A stretch of DNA of 64,000 nucleotides from Warburgia ugandensis (Eukaryota; Streptophyta; Magnoliopsida; Canellales; Canellaceae): positions 45,525,729-45,589,728 of the forward strand of contig CP141133.1 of the NCBI GenBank assembly GCA_035236585.1. The letters are read 5' to 3'. Of the stretch, positions 46,037-57,967 are shown one piece after another. The translations under genes were made by a program, and so were the position numbers. Numbering within the stretch: position 1 is the first letter of the stretch; the number at the start of each line of letters is the position of its first letter. Under the pieces are notes generated by a model that was given only the letters and a program-made list of their open reading frames with translations, was not told the origin of the DNA and did not search any database.

Positions 46037-48666
46037 CATTCATCCAGTCACAGTACAATACCCTTATGTCCAATATGAATATGATAATCCAAGTAGAGGA
46101 TGAGAAATAGTGAGTGAATAAGAAATAAGATAGTATTTGATGAGAATGAGTTATGTGATTAACTCATTAGTTAAGAATAAGTATAGGAAGAGTTATGTGA
46201 TTGACTCCTTAGGTGAGGAGTTAATGTAATTAACTCATGGAGTACTAGTGGAGTATAAGTAGATGGTGCTTAGTGAAATAACTAGGAGTACTACTTAGTA
46301 AGTTAATGATATCAATAAAGGGAATAGTAAGTTCAAAAATAAGTAAGGAAAACATTACAATAGAGGAAGATGTAATGTATGATATTCAGGTATAACCTGA
46401 AATCTTAAGTCAAGATACTTGTAGAAATAAAATACATTAATATAACTATTATTAGGTGAAATAATGGAGATTAAGAGAAAGGGATGATAAATTGGAAAAA
46501 TATGATGGAAAGAAGGAAGAAGGGTAAAATCCAACCTTTATAGGAAAGGTGAAATAGAAATATATGAGATATAGATATTAAAGATAAAACCTTAGAATTA
46601 TTACAAAATTCGAAATCAATAATAATAAAAAATAAAAAATATAAATGTAAGAGTTACAATTGCTACATATGTATAGTATTATGACAATTAGTTAAAGGAT
46701 TTAATCATCAAAATAGAGATGATCTTACTTGAGAAGAATGTAAGGAGGTACGTAAATATTTTCAAAATTGGTGAATGAAAAGAATTTTAATAAAGATAAA
46801 TAAGGAGATAAATTTTAGAGGAACATTGATTCAACTATATGATAGAATAGAAATATGGAAATAATTATGGACTATAGTAAAGAGAAGTATATTTTGCATT
46901 GATGATAAATGGAAAGTGAAGACTTATAAATGAATATGGATATTAATATGATGAATTTAGGGAATATTTAGGAAAAATACATTTTGTAGGAATGGTGAAA
47001 TAATCATGAGGAATGAAGAACTATAAACAAATATAGGGAGCTAAACTTAAGTTTCAAGTTTGGAAAAATGAGATGATTATGAATGAGGTATGAATCCATA
47101 TTTTTGGGAGAAATATGTGATTAGAAATTTTAAGATATTTTGAAGATTTTCAATCTAACATGAGATTGAAGGAGGAAATATCCATAGTAGTTGAGAAAAT
47201 GACATCAACTTCTTTGGATAAGTGGAAAGAACAAATTTTAAGGATTAGTAGACAAAGGAGTGATTATAGTAATAAGTTTACATTGGGTATTAACAATTTT
47301 CTTGAGAAAAGAAAAAGGAAGGTCAATGTGAGGATGCCTTAAACATAAATGATATTATTGAGGAAATTAAGTACCCTTTTACTCTATAAGGATGAGCAAT
47401 TGCCAAATTTATTATCATCAATTGGGAATATGAAATGAAACATAATAGTATGAAATCAAGACAAATTTTGAGTTATACAAGTTGGATAAATGATATTCAT
47501 GAATTTGAGGAGAATGAAATATATTAGATGAATTGGTAATGATATATGGAATGGATTTAAGAAAATCAAGAGCATTTATAGAATATGTGATAGACACTTA
47601 CAAAACTTGTCAACTATCTTGTAAGTGTACATGTTGATTGAAGAAAGCAAAGTTTAGGGTCATATAAATTCTAAGAATGATATGGAAGTTGAACCAACAA
47701 AGATTGGAGATGAAACTGAATTGTGAGATAACTTTGACAGTTAGAGAAATTTATCTTTTATTGATTGTATAGCATACTATAAGGACATTCTTTTAGTATA
47801 ATCTTGCCATTGATTACATAAACCATAAAGAGTTTAAGGTAGGTTATTGAGACTTGAAAAATATATGGTAAATTATGGAGTTTTTAAAGGCTTGAGAGTG
47901 GATGACTACAAAGTCAATATAGACTCTTTTAATAGGAATTATTAAGAATACTTCAAATAAAGGGTTAGTATGATATGGAAAAGTTATGAGGTATGCTTGA
48001 AAGAAGCATGAGGAAATACATAATCTTAATGAGGAGGAATAAGAAAATCAAGTGCTATGAATAAAGAGGAAATCATAGTACAAGAATAGTAATGAAAATT
48101 GAGGAAGAAGTTATTACAAGAAAACTATCAGTTAGTATTAGGGTTTGAAAAGAAATTTTTAGTAGAAAAAAATAGTAAAGGAGTATGATTATCTAGAACA
48201 GAAATGAGATAAGTACTTCCAGATAATGGAAGAACCAAGAAGAGATAATTACTCCCAAATATTGGAAGATTGTTATAAAGAATAATAGTTGAAATTATAG
48301 AATCCAATCAATATGTCATTTTGGTAGATAGTCTAAGGACTATACATATTAGAAAAGATATGTCAAAACTTGTATAAGTTGAAGAGGAATGAGGATGAGA
48401 AATAGAAGTTAGAATGGAAAAATATGAAGTATTGAAAGATTGGTGAAAATAAGGAGTAGAAATTTAGTATACTAGTCAAGAGAAATAGGAAGTTGTGAGC
48501 AAAAAGATAACTCAGTTTAAGAGTTATTAATCCTTTTGGAAGTCTAGCAAAGAATTAGGATAAGTGATTAATGCATTAGCATTATTAGTGAGATGTGTGC
48601 TTATGACCTTAAAATATGCTTCTTACCTTTGAGGAGAAGATAACATGAACTATGAATGAAAGGAAA
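46037..48666 (+). other. internal region of element D, no recognised genes
   Basis: 2.6 kb of very A-rich, G-over-C sequence. I find no Gag, protease, RT or integrase motif in any frame. The longest frame (47,160-47,342, starting MRLKEEISIVVEKMTSTSLD) is unlike known domains. It could be a large non-autonomous derivative or a coding region decayed beyond recognition by eye. Confidence 0.55.
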
Positions 48667-49536
48667 TAATTTAATATACAAAAGAATTAAAACATAATTA
48701 TTACAAGTAATTATGAAAAATTCAAAAACATCTATAAATACATCCCCAAAAATCCTCCAAAAGTGTTCATAAACACGAAATTATCTTGCTTCCCCTGTAA
48801 AACCAAATCTAGATTCATTCCCAAATTTCCAAAACTCCCAAAAATCTATCTTCTTTCACTTTCTTTCTCCTCTCTCTACATTGGAACAAGAGACCTAAAT
48901 TCAATTAAGCTCTTTGTTCCAAATCAAATCTCACAAATCCCACCATTAGATTGTCTTAGACTACCTTATAAAAACAAACCCCAAAATAAATTTCAAGATC
49001 CAACAATTCAATCAATAGGAAATCACAAAACAAGAGGTTCTTGGGTGATCTTATCATCAAGTGGATATTCTTTTAAATTGGGCTGCAAAACCTATGCTTT
49101 TCTCCAATCAAGTAGGAGGAAACTCTTTCCACACTTATTTCATGTTAATTTATATAATTTTTATTTTTTTGAAATTAGTTTTAGGTTAAAAATAATAAAA
49201 ATCAAGTAAGGATAAGAACCCTTAAATTCTAGATGATGGAGGGCTTAGATGGAAAATCTGGACCATCCAATTGATCCGGAAGGGTCCAAAACCCCTAGGG
49301 TAGAAATTTCATGAAATTTAATCAAGTTTTGAGCCTTTATTGATGAGGAATTGATTGGATGGCCTAAAAGGATTGTCCGATCTTCCTAATAAGATCGGAT
49401 CCGAGGACATCACTACAGGATGCCGCACAGAAATGAGCCCTACAGGAGCGTCTCCACATGCGATGCCATCCCAACGGAATGACCGAGCGACAGCGCCAGT
49501 CTCAAGCAACGAGGTATCGCTCGCGTCCCTATGAGG
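48667..49536 (+). repeat. LTR D fragment
   Basis: It aligns with 43,375 to about 44,245 of LTR D (AATTATTACAAGTAATTATG, CATCTATAAATAC, GGATATTCTTTTAAATTGGG, GTAAGGATAAGAACC). Both LTR ends are missing, and it joins LTR C sequence at ATCTTGAACTACTAAG. Confidence 0.75.
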
Positions 49537-52500
49537 GGATCTTGAACTACTAAGTTTTTAATAGTTTTATAAAGTTTTGAGGATTAAAACATAGCATTTT
49601 ATTTTGATGATTGGTTTTGACTATGTTGATGTGCATCTATACAAGCACTTTTAAGCATATTTTATGCCACATTATGGATGTTATTTAGCATATTTTATGA
49701 TCCATTAAGGACTTTTTCTATGGTGTTTTTATTCTCTATTAATGAACATTTTTAGCATGATTCCATACATATTATTTATGTTTGATTATGGAAAGACCAT
49801 GAAGCCTTGTCATTTTCAATTCTTATCGAAATGGTGCAGCATGCATATGATTAGTTTTGTTAGCATGAATACTACACTCTTATGGTATAGTTTTTGAGAC
49901 TTAAAAATGTGCTAGAGCATATGATTTTAGGTGTGTTATATTGCTTAGGTATATAACATCTTATTTTGTATTTCAATGGAGATTTGGAATGTAATGTTTT
50001 AACAAATTGATATGCTTCTTTCATATTTGATTTTTATCCAAATAAATGCATAATGGTTTATGTTTTGAATTTCAAAATATGCATGAAGAATACATTTTCT
50101 AAGTTGTAAAAAGAGGATATATTGGCATGCTTAAGTAGCAAGTATAATGCTTCACTTAAAACATAAGGAATATATTTTAATATTACAAGCAATATACTTA
50201 CTAAAACTATTCAATTAGAAAATGAATCCATGTAAATTGATGGTTTTTAGCATGCAAATTTTGAATCAATTGGACACCATTTAAAGGATGGTTTTTTCAT
50301 TGTAATCTATACTTGGTAAGTCATGGTTTTGAAATCTCAAAGTAACTCTTGACAGCTTGGTTTTAGCTTGTTGTTAAACAATTGTAAACCATAGCTTTTG
50401 AAAACCCAAAATAAGTTGATTTTTAACATGTGGTTATACTTGAAAAAATGGTGATGTTTATACTTTGAATTGAGGCTAAGCATGTCCAATTTTGGGCAAG
50501 AAATTATGCCTTGAATTTGATGTTTTTGGTTGAGTTTTCAAAATAGTGAATCAATGCTTAGTTTTAGCATGAAAATGAGTGTAATTCATGTTTTGATGTT
50601 TATCTAAGCTTGAAAATGAGCTACTACGTAATTTAAGTTTTAGTTTGCATGATGAGTTTTGCTTGAGATTCTACAAAATGTATGTGTATAGTGGTAACCA
50701 AATTTCATGTTTTAGATAGGTGAATTGATGATGAAGCTTGGTTGGACCTATGCTAGGAGATTGTACTAGTTAGCCTCCCAGACTCCAACCATAAGAGGTG
50801 GTAGTACCTAATGCCTAAAGAGTAGCATTCTGAGTGTGATGATCATGGCAACCTCTCAATGTTAGTCATAGGCTTTGTGATGGATGCGGTGGTGTCCTAC
50901 CTAGGTATCGACAGACACACATTCCACCAGGCTGTTCATGAGTAAAGCGTGATCCCATGCAATTTGTTTTGTTGCTCCTCAAGAGTAGGATGTTGGTTGA
51001 AAAGATAAACCTATGATTTGGTTAGATGAGTACTCATGACCATTTTAGAAAATGTTGCTAATGAGTGTTGAAAATTTTTGTTGGCATGAGAGAGTGTTTG
51101 AATCATGATTTTAATGTTTCACTATTTTTATGATATTTGATGCATCTTGTTTCCACTTGAATTGTCAAGATATGATATTCTCACTATGTAGATAGAGATA
51201 TATTCAAAGGTATATTGTGTGTATGCAATCGAATAGTTATGATGCATTGTATGTGATGATTGATGATATGTTAGTCATGTTATTTCGTAATATTATGCAT
51301 ATGTTTTCATACCATATGAGTGTGTCCATATGTGAAGTATGTAGTAAGGCTGTAGATTTCAAGTTTGTAGTTTTAGTTCTATCTACTGGGTATAGTAATA
51401 TAAACGTTGCAATTATCTTAGAAGGACTAGAAAGAAGGAGGGAGAGACTCCATAAACCATTAGTGAAGCAGAAAAGTGAGACACCACACAATTTGGAGTT
51501 TGCTTTTCTTCTAGTTATTTTGTTGATTGTGAATGTACTTAGGCAAAGTGCTGGATTATACTTTGTTGAACCTTACATTATAAATTGGGTTGTGGCTAAT
51601 AAACCTTGGGATTGTATTTTGAAATAAAATGAAACTTAATGGACTCAAATATGTCTAGTAATTCAATATGTAGAGTCTTGAGTGGTTAATACTTAGGTAT
51701 TTTGGAAACAATTTTAATGAAAAAGATTCTTCCACATGATTCGTTTTACAAAATAAATTTCCAAGTAGGGATCCTGCTTTTCTATATAAATTCAGATTAG
51801 CAAATTTTTATTGGCTAGACAGAGTGCTTGAATCATGATTTTAATGTTTCACTATTTTTATGATATTTGATGCATCATGTTTCTACTTGAATTGTAAAGC
51901 TATGATATTCTTACTATGTAGATAGAAATATGTTCAAATGTATGTTGTATGTATGCTATTGAATAGTTATGATGCATTGTATGTAATGATTGATAAGAAG
52001 TTAGTCATGTTATTTCCTAATATTATACATATGTTTTCATACCATATGAGTGTGTACATATGTTAAGTATGTAGTAAGGTTGTAGATTTCAAGTTTGTAG
52101 TTTTAGTTCTATCTACTGGGTATAGTAATATAGACATTGCAGATCATCTTAAAAGGACTAGAAGCAAGGAGTGAGAGACTCGATAAACCATTAGTGAAGC
52201 AGAAAAGTGGGACATCATAAAATTTGGAGTTTGCTTTTCTTCTTGTTATTTTGATGACTGTGAAGGTACTCAGGCACAGTGCTGGATTATTCTTTGTTGA
52301 ACCTTACATTATAAACTGGGTTGATAAAGTTGGGGATTGTATTTTGAAATAAAATGGAACTTAATGGACTCAAACTTGTCTAGTATTTCAATATGTAGAG
52401 TCTTGAGTGGTTAATATGCAAGTATTTGGAAATAATTTTAATGAAAAAGATTCTTCCACATGATTTGTTTTACAAAAGAAATTTTCAAATAGGGATCCTG

Positions 52501-54006
52501 TTTCTATATAAATTTGGAATAGCAAATTTTTATTTGCATGAGAGAGTGCTTGAATCATGATTTTAATATTTCACTATTTTTATGATATTTGATGCATCAT
52601 GTTTCTAATTGAATTGTCAAGATATGATATTCTTACTATGTAGATAGAGATATGTTCAAATGTATGCTGTATGTATGCTATCAAATATTTATGGTGCATT
52701 GTATGTAGTGATTGATAAGAATTTAGTCATGTTATTTCCTAATATTATACATATGTTTTCATACCATGTGAGTGTGTACGTATGCAAAGTATGTAGTAAG
52801 GCTACATATTTCAAATCTGTAGTTTTAGTTCTATCTATTGGGTATTGTAATATAAACATTGTAGATCTTCTTAGAAGGATTAGAAGCAAGGAGTGAGAGA
52901 CTCAACCATTAGTGAAGCAGAAAAGTGAGACATCATACAATTTGGAGTTTGCTTTTCTTCTAGTTATTTTCTTAACTATGAATGTACTTAGGCACAATGC
53001 TGGATTATACTTTGTTGAACCTTACATTATAAATTGCATTGTGGCTGATAAATCTTAGGATTGTTTTTTGAAATAAAATGAAACTTAATGGACTCAAATG
53101 TGTCTAGTATTTCAATATGTAGAGTCTTGAGTGGTTAATACTTAGGTATTTTGGAAACAATTTTAATGAAAATGATTCGTCCGCATGATTTGTTTTACAA
53201 AAGAAATTTTCAAATAGGGATCCTGCTTTTCTATATAAATTTTGAATAGCAAATTTTTATTTGCATGAGAGAGTGCTTGAATCATGATTTTAATATTTCA
53301 CTATTTTTATGATATTTGATGCATCATGTTTCTACTTGAATTATCAAGATATGATATTCTTACTGTGTAGATAGAGATATGTTCAAATGTATGCTGTATG
53401 TATGCTATCAAATAGTTATGATGCATTGTATGTAATGATTGATAAGAAGTTAGTCATGTTATTTCCTAATATCATACATATGTTTTCATACCATATGAGT
53501 CTGTACGTATGTGAAGTATGCAATAAGGCTGCAAATTTCAAGTTTGTAGTTTTAGTTCTATCTACTAGGTATAGTAATATAAACATTGTAGATCATCTTA
53601 GAAGGACTAGAAGCAAGGAGTGAGAGACTCCACCATTAGTGAAGCAGAAAAGTGAGACACCATACAATTTGGAGTTTGCTTTTCTTTTAGTTATTTTGTT
53701 GACTGTGAATGTACTTAGGCACAGTGCTGGATTATACTTTGTTGAACCTTACATTATAAATTGGGTTGTGGCTGATAAACCTTGGGATTGTTTTTTGAAA
53801 TAAAATGGAACTTAATGGACTCAAATGTGTCCAGTATTTCAATATGTAGTCTTGAGTGGTTAATACTCTAGTATTTTGGAAACAATTTTAATGAAAAAGA
53901 TTCTTCCGCATGATTTATTTTACAAAAGAAATTTTCAAATAGGGATCCTGCTTTTCTATATAAATTTGGAATAGCAAATTGCATTTTGAAAATCTGGGTC
54001 ATTACA
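49537..54006 (+). repeat. right LTR of element C with internal amplification
   Basis: It opens inside the LTR (homologous to 35,265 onward) and ends GGGTCATTACA. It is enlarged by four tandem copies of a 0.73-kb unit at 51,081-53,980, just before the final 26 bases. Confidence 0.75.
51081..53980. repeat. four tandem ~727-bp units in LTR C
   Basis: Unit starts are near 51,081, 51,811, 52,533 and 53,261 (TTGCATGAGAGAGTGCTTGA). Each unit runs through TATGATATTTGATGCATC, TTCATACCATATGAGTGTG, CTATCTACTGGGTATAGTAA, GAAGCAGAAAAGTGAGAC and TTCAAATAGGGATCCTGC to GGAATAGCAAATTTTTA. Copies 3 and 4 are closest; copy 1 differs most. A frame of about 78 codons (MYAVCMLSN...) stays open in copies 3 and 4 and, in extended form, in copy 1; it is broken in copy 2. 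Confidence 0.9.
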
Positions 54007-54011
54007 TCTCT

Positions 54012-54660
54012 CCACATGCTTGGAAATGTCTTTAGCTATCTTAGACCAAAAGAGTCAATCTTTCACTAAGGCAAGAGTCTTATCACTTCCAAAGTTTCAA
54101 GTAGTGTCTCCATCATGTGCTTGATATATAATTATTTCTCTGAGGGAGCATTGGGGAATACATAGAAGGTTACCTTTAAAAAGAAAAACACATTGCTTAA
54201 GAAAACTATGAAAAGAACCACGCTTACAATTCTACAAAACATTCCCAAAGTTGGGATCACATACATATAACTATTTTGAAACCTACAACTTTGGTGTTTA
54301 AATTAGTTAATAAAGATTGTGTCCTGCTTAAGGCATTGACAACTACATTTGGTGTAATCGATTTGCGCTTGATCATGAAACTTAATGATTTGATAAATTT
54401 GACCTATACAACATGTCTCCTACTAAGTTTTTGAAGAATCCACAAAGCTTCATGATTGGAAAATAGTAGGAAAGAATATGGTAGTAAGTACTAGCTCCAG
54501 TGTTCTAACATTGGTACAATAGCATAGAACTCTTTTGTCATAAGTAGAGTAGACCCGATGCAAATCATTAAGCTTCTTGCTAAAGAAGACAATTGGCTTT
54601 CCATCTTGGCTCAAAATTGCACCAAGCACTGCACTCAACTTCAAATAGACAATAAAAAAG
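54012..54660 (-). pseudogene. element G RNase H and integrase N-terminus
   Basis: Minus-strand reading: AVLGAILSQDGKPIVFFSKK and LNDLHRVYSTYDKRV are RNase H. The family's first catalytic Asp (CDASG) is lost at a frame break near 54,645. Downstream, NVVVNALSRT marks the RNase H/integrase border, and FWSKIAKDISKHVER the integrase zinc-binding region, which stops at the element C insertion and continues at 34,559. Confidence 0.82.
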
Positions 54661-55482
54661 GATAGAGACGCTCATTACCTTTTTTCTTGATAAGCTTAAA
54701 ACTTCCTCGTGCTTCTTTTGTCCGTTTAAAAGTTTCACCTTTCAAGGATTCTGTGATTGTAGCTATTATTGTGCTGAAATTTCTAATGAACCTTCAATGG
54801 AATGAATCTAATCCATGAAAGCTTCTAATATTAAATAATGTCTTAGGAATAGGCTAGCTAATAATAGCATCCACTTTGCTTGGGTCCATCTTTACTCCAT
54901 CAATTGAAAAGACTTAGCCTAAGAAAATTAGGTTATCAATCAGAAAGTTGCACCTCTTCAAGTTGCCATACAACAGTTGTAGAACTTAAGTGCTCCTCCT
55001 AGCTTTTCTTGTACACAATTATATCATCAATGTATAAAACAACAAACCCCCTAAAAGGTTTAAAGACGTGTTGTTGGAAAAACCTAAGGGCATCACCAAT
55101 GATTCATGCAATCCATCTCTAGTTTTAAAGGTAGTTTTCCATTCATCACTTGCTCTCAAGCAAAACTAATGGTACCCACTACAATGGTCAATCATTGAAA
55201 AAGTTGTTGCACCATGGAGTTGGTCTAGCAAATTGTTAAGATAGGAAGTTGGGAAGCAATAGTTAATTGTGATCTTATATACCACCATGTTATCAATACA
55301 CGTTCTCCACAATCCATCCTCCTCTGGCACAAGAAGGGCAGGTTTGCACACAAACTTTTACTTTTGCTCACTAAGCCTTTAGCCATCAACTCTTCAACTT
55401 GACATTGCAATTCCTCATACTCTTTCATGTTTATATGATGTGCAGGTTTATTTAGTATTACAGATTCAAGAATAAAATTCAA
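54661..55482 (-). pseudogene. element G reverse transcriptase
   Basis: Minus-strand reading: EYEELQCQVEELMAKGLVSK, PALLVPEEDGLWRTCIDNMV, LLDQLHGATTFSMIDHCSGY and the catalytic YIDDIIVY at about 55,011-55,034. At least three frame changes and several stops separate the blocks. Confidence 0.85.
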
Positions 55483-56010
55483 TGCAATGTTGTATATCTC
55501 TTAAGGGAGGTGAGCCATTAGGAATTTTCTCATGGAAAACATCTTCAAATGTATCAAATAATAGTTGTACAATGGATGAGTGTACGTTGATTTTAGTTTC
55601 ATAATCTTCTGCCTCTTTTAAGGAACATAGGGAATACATCTTCAAATGCATCAAATAAGAGTTGTACAATCGATGGTTGTGCATTGATTTTAGTCTCATA
55701 ATCTTCTACCTCATTTAAGAAACAAGCAACATTTAGATCTTTTAAAAATGAATCATCTTTATGTTTGAAGCTTAAATGAATCACTTATAAAGATTTAGAA
55801 GGTATCCCAAGTTTTAAGGGTTCTAAATAATCTTTTCACTACTAAAAATAAACAAGTAAGTATTTTTAAAGTCATCATGTTAGGCTTTACGAATTACCTT
55901 GATTTGATGTCCCTTTTCCAGCCACTTGAGTGTGTATGGATGAGAATGAGGTTCCATCTTTAATTTTTGCTTATTTACTAACCTAAAGTGCTTCTCATGT
56001 GAAATATTAC
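55483..56010 (-). pseudogene. element G protease remnant and linker
   Basis: Minus-strand reading right of the RT gives VQLLFDTFEDVFHEKIPNG and LRDIQHCIEF. A 97-base tandem duplication (units near 55,539 and 55,636) repeats EDYETKIN...IVQLLFD and shifts the frame. Further right, HSHPYTLKWLEKGHQIKVI matches the part of the protease region after the active site. The active-site Asp motif itself is not found and appears deleted near 56,010. Confidence 0.65.
55539..55735. repeat. 97-bp tandem duplication in element G
   Basis: ACATCTTCAAATGTATCAAA to CTCTTTTAAGGAACA is repeated once, with about ten differences. The period is not a multiple of three. Confidence 0.8.
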
Positions 56011-56830
56011 TTAGTGTAGCCAATCATCATCATCATCTTTATGAACAACACCCAAGCTCCTTTGCACCACCAACATTTTACCTTGATTGAAAGGAATGAC
56101 ATCTTCATCTTCTTCACAACCTAATTGAGATTCTTCCTCCTCATACTCGAATTCTTCTATCAAATCAACTACTTTACAGTTTAGATAGTTAAAGGCAATA
56201 TGTCCAAGACCTTGACACTTAAAACATCTCATGGCATTAGAACTAGAGGATCTAGATTGCTTATCATCATTCTTTGCTTGATTGAGTTTTAGGTCTAGAC
56301 AGCCACTTTGAAGAGGAAACACTCCTCATATTGAAAGTATTCTACTTACCATATGCTTTAAAAATAACCTTTTTAGAAACTTCCTTCTATTGCTTCATAA
56401 CTATCATAGCAAAATTTGTAATGTCATTGAACAATAGTACTGTTGCAAACATATTGTGTCACAACATCAATCTTTGAAATTAAATGTTCAACTCCATAAC
56501 TTATTCTTCAACACTCAAGTTCTCTTGTTTTAAGGAACATATCCAACCTATAGTTTTCATGTAGAAAACATTTCTTCAATTCCTTTTTCATATTGTCCCA
56601 AGTCTTCATCTTATTCTTTCCTTCTCAGCTCTTTATTTCTTTATATCTTCCCATTGTAAAGAAGAATACTTTATTAATTTAAGAGGATGGGTTTTACCTT
56701 AGCATCTTCTAGGAATTCTTTGTATTAAAAAACGTGCTCTATAGTGTGCAGCAATTTAGGAATTCATCTGGCTGCATCTTACCTTCAAATTCTAGGACAA
56801 TAATGTTCACTCTAGACAAATTGAAATCAC
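56011..56830 (-). pseudogene. element G gag, zinc knuckle altered
   Basis: The minus-strand frame at 56,322-56,011 encodes a Ser-rich stretch (QSRSSSSNAMRCFKCQGLGH), then an acidic tail. The knuckle keeps CX2CX4H, but the last Cys is Tyr (HIAFNY, family HIAxxC), so zinc binding should fail. The acidic stretch after it (EEFEYEEEESQLGCEEDED) and KMLVVQRSL are typical of this gypsy group. The capsid part to about 56,830 is more decayed. Confidence 0.75.
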
Positions 56831-57090
56831 TTTGCCTTATAGGAGTGTTGTTTGATGACAATATTTGTGTTTAAGGGCTTGACATATTATAGAAAAAGAA
56901 TGAGAATCCCTGAGATATTAGTTGGTAATTCAATGTTAGATTTCTCACCTCTTTCACCTTGGTTGCTAAGTTGTTCTAGACAATTTTCAAGTGTCTCTAT
57001 TTCTCTCCTCGAGTTGTCTATCTCCAAATTTGAGTGTCCTTATTACAAATAGTTATGCACCTTGTTCAAAATGCCATCAAAACCTTTAGT

Positions 57091-57101
57091 CACTAATACC
57101 A
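57091..57101 (-). promoter_or_regulatory. primer-binding site of element G
   Basis: Minus-strand TGGTATTAGTG lies three bases after the LTR end. It resembles the tRNA-Met site TGGTATCAGAG with two transitions or transversions. Confidence 0.65.
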
Positions 57102-57104
57102 AGT

Positions 57105-57439
57105 TGATACTTGATGATGAGGTAAAATTATTTTGTTATAATTAAAGATATCAAACATCCATTTTAGAATCTCAAGATGCCCTCCATTAATTGATCCAAG
57201 ACATCCATTTACTACAAAAGTTAAGGGTCTTTCGTTTTAGTTCCAAGATGTCTTCTTTGGCTGATCTAAATTGTTCAATCTCTCATTGCTTCAGATGTCT
57301 ATTCCTTCATGGTTGGTCATGCTGAGAAAACTTTGATCTAAAATATTTAAATGTTAATTTTGACCAATCATAGCTAGATTTCCCTTGATCTCCATTGGTC
57401 CACGATTAATTTTGAAAATTATGCGACACTCCCATGTCA
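57105..57439 (-). repeat. 5' LTR of element G
   Basis: 335 bases between TGATAC and CATGTCA, followed by the TSD TTCTT at 57,440. It aligns with 33,313-33,600 apart from an extra 45 bases near the left end. Confidence 0.82.
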
Positions 57440-57444
57440 TTCTT

Positions 57445-57654
57445 CCACTTTGGACATCTGTATCTTTGCTTATGAAGATGTACATGACCACCTCACCATG
57501 GTAGTGCAATAGTACCTCGTTGGTAGTCCATAGCTACCAATAGATGGCATCGATGACAAGCTTTAGATAGATGGTTTGGAAGAAGAAAGAAAGAACCCAA
57601 CTCAAATGAGGAAGAAGGACAAGGGGGAAAGACCACAGCTATGGATCTCTCTAT
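57445..57654. other. flank right of element G
   Basis: Continues the pre-insertion sequence that ended at 33,307. Nothing recognised. Confidence 0.5.
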
Positions 57655-57900
57655 AACGATCTTTCTTTTCTATTTGAGTTTACCCAATTTCTTATTTTTA
57701 AAAATCACTCGGAAATAGTGAACCAATAGAATTGTTTCAAACAAAATTGTGTGGGACCCAACAGTGATTTAATTAATCATGTAGATGGAAAGTTGATGGA
57801 AGGGGTCATTGAAATGACTTTTGGTAGTAACGGCACCGCAAGAGTCATTTCCTATGTCGAAGGGGCCAACTTGATGAAAAACCAATGTGGAGGGAGTGTA
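57655..57900 (-). repeat. R3, inverted partial copy of repeat R
   Basis: Read on the minus strand: TACACTCCCTCC, TTTTTCATCAAGTTGGCCCC, GAAATGACTCTTGCGGTGCC, GTTACTACCAAAA and AGAAATTGGGTAAA. These match R1 at 13,668-13,888 and R2 at 17,640-17,850 in order. R is thus a dispersed repeat as well as a tandem one. Confidence 0.7.
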
Positions 57901-57904
57901 TTGA

Positions 57905-57906
<2 letters not shown>

Positions 57907-57966
<60 letters not shown>
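57907..57966. repeat. (TC)20(AC)10 compound microsatellite
   Basis: TC run to 57,946, then AC run. It begins a few bases past the end of R3. Confidence 0.95.
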
Positions 57967-57967
<1 letters not shown>

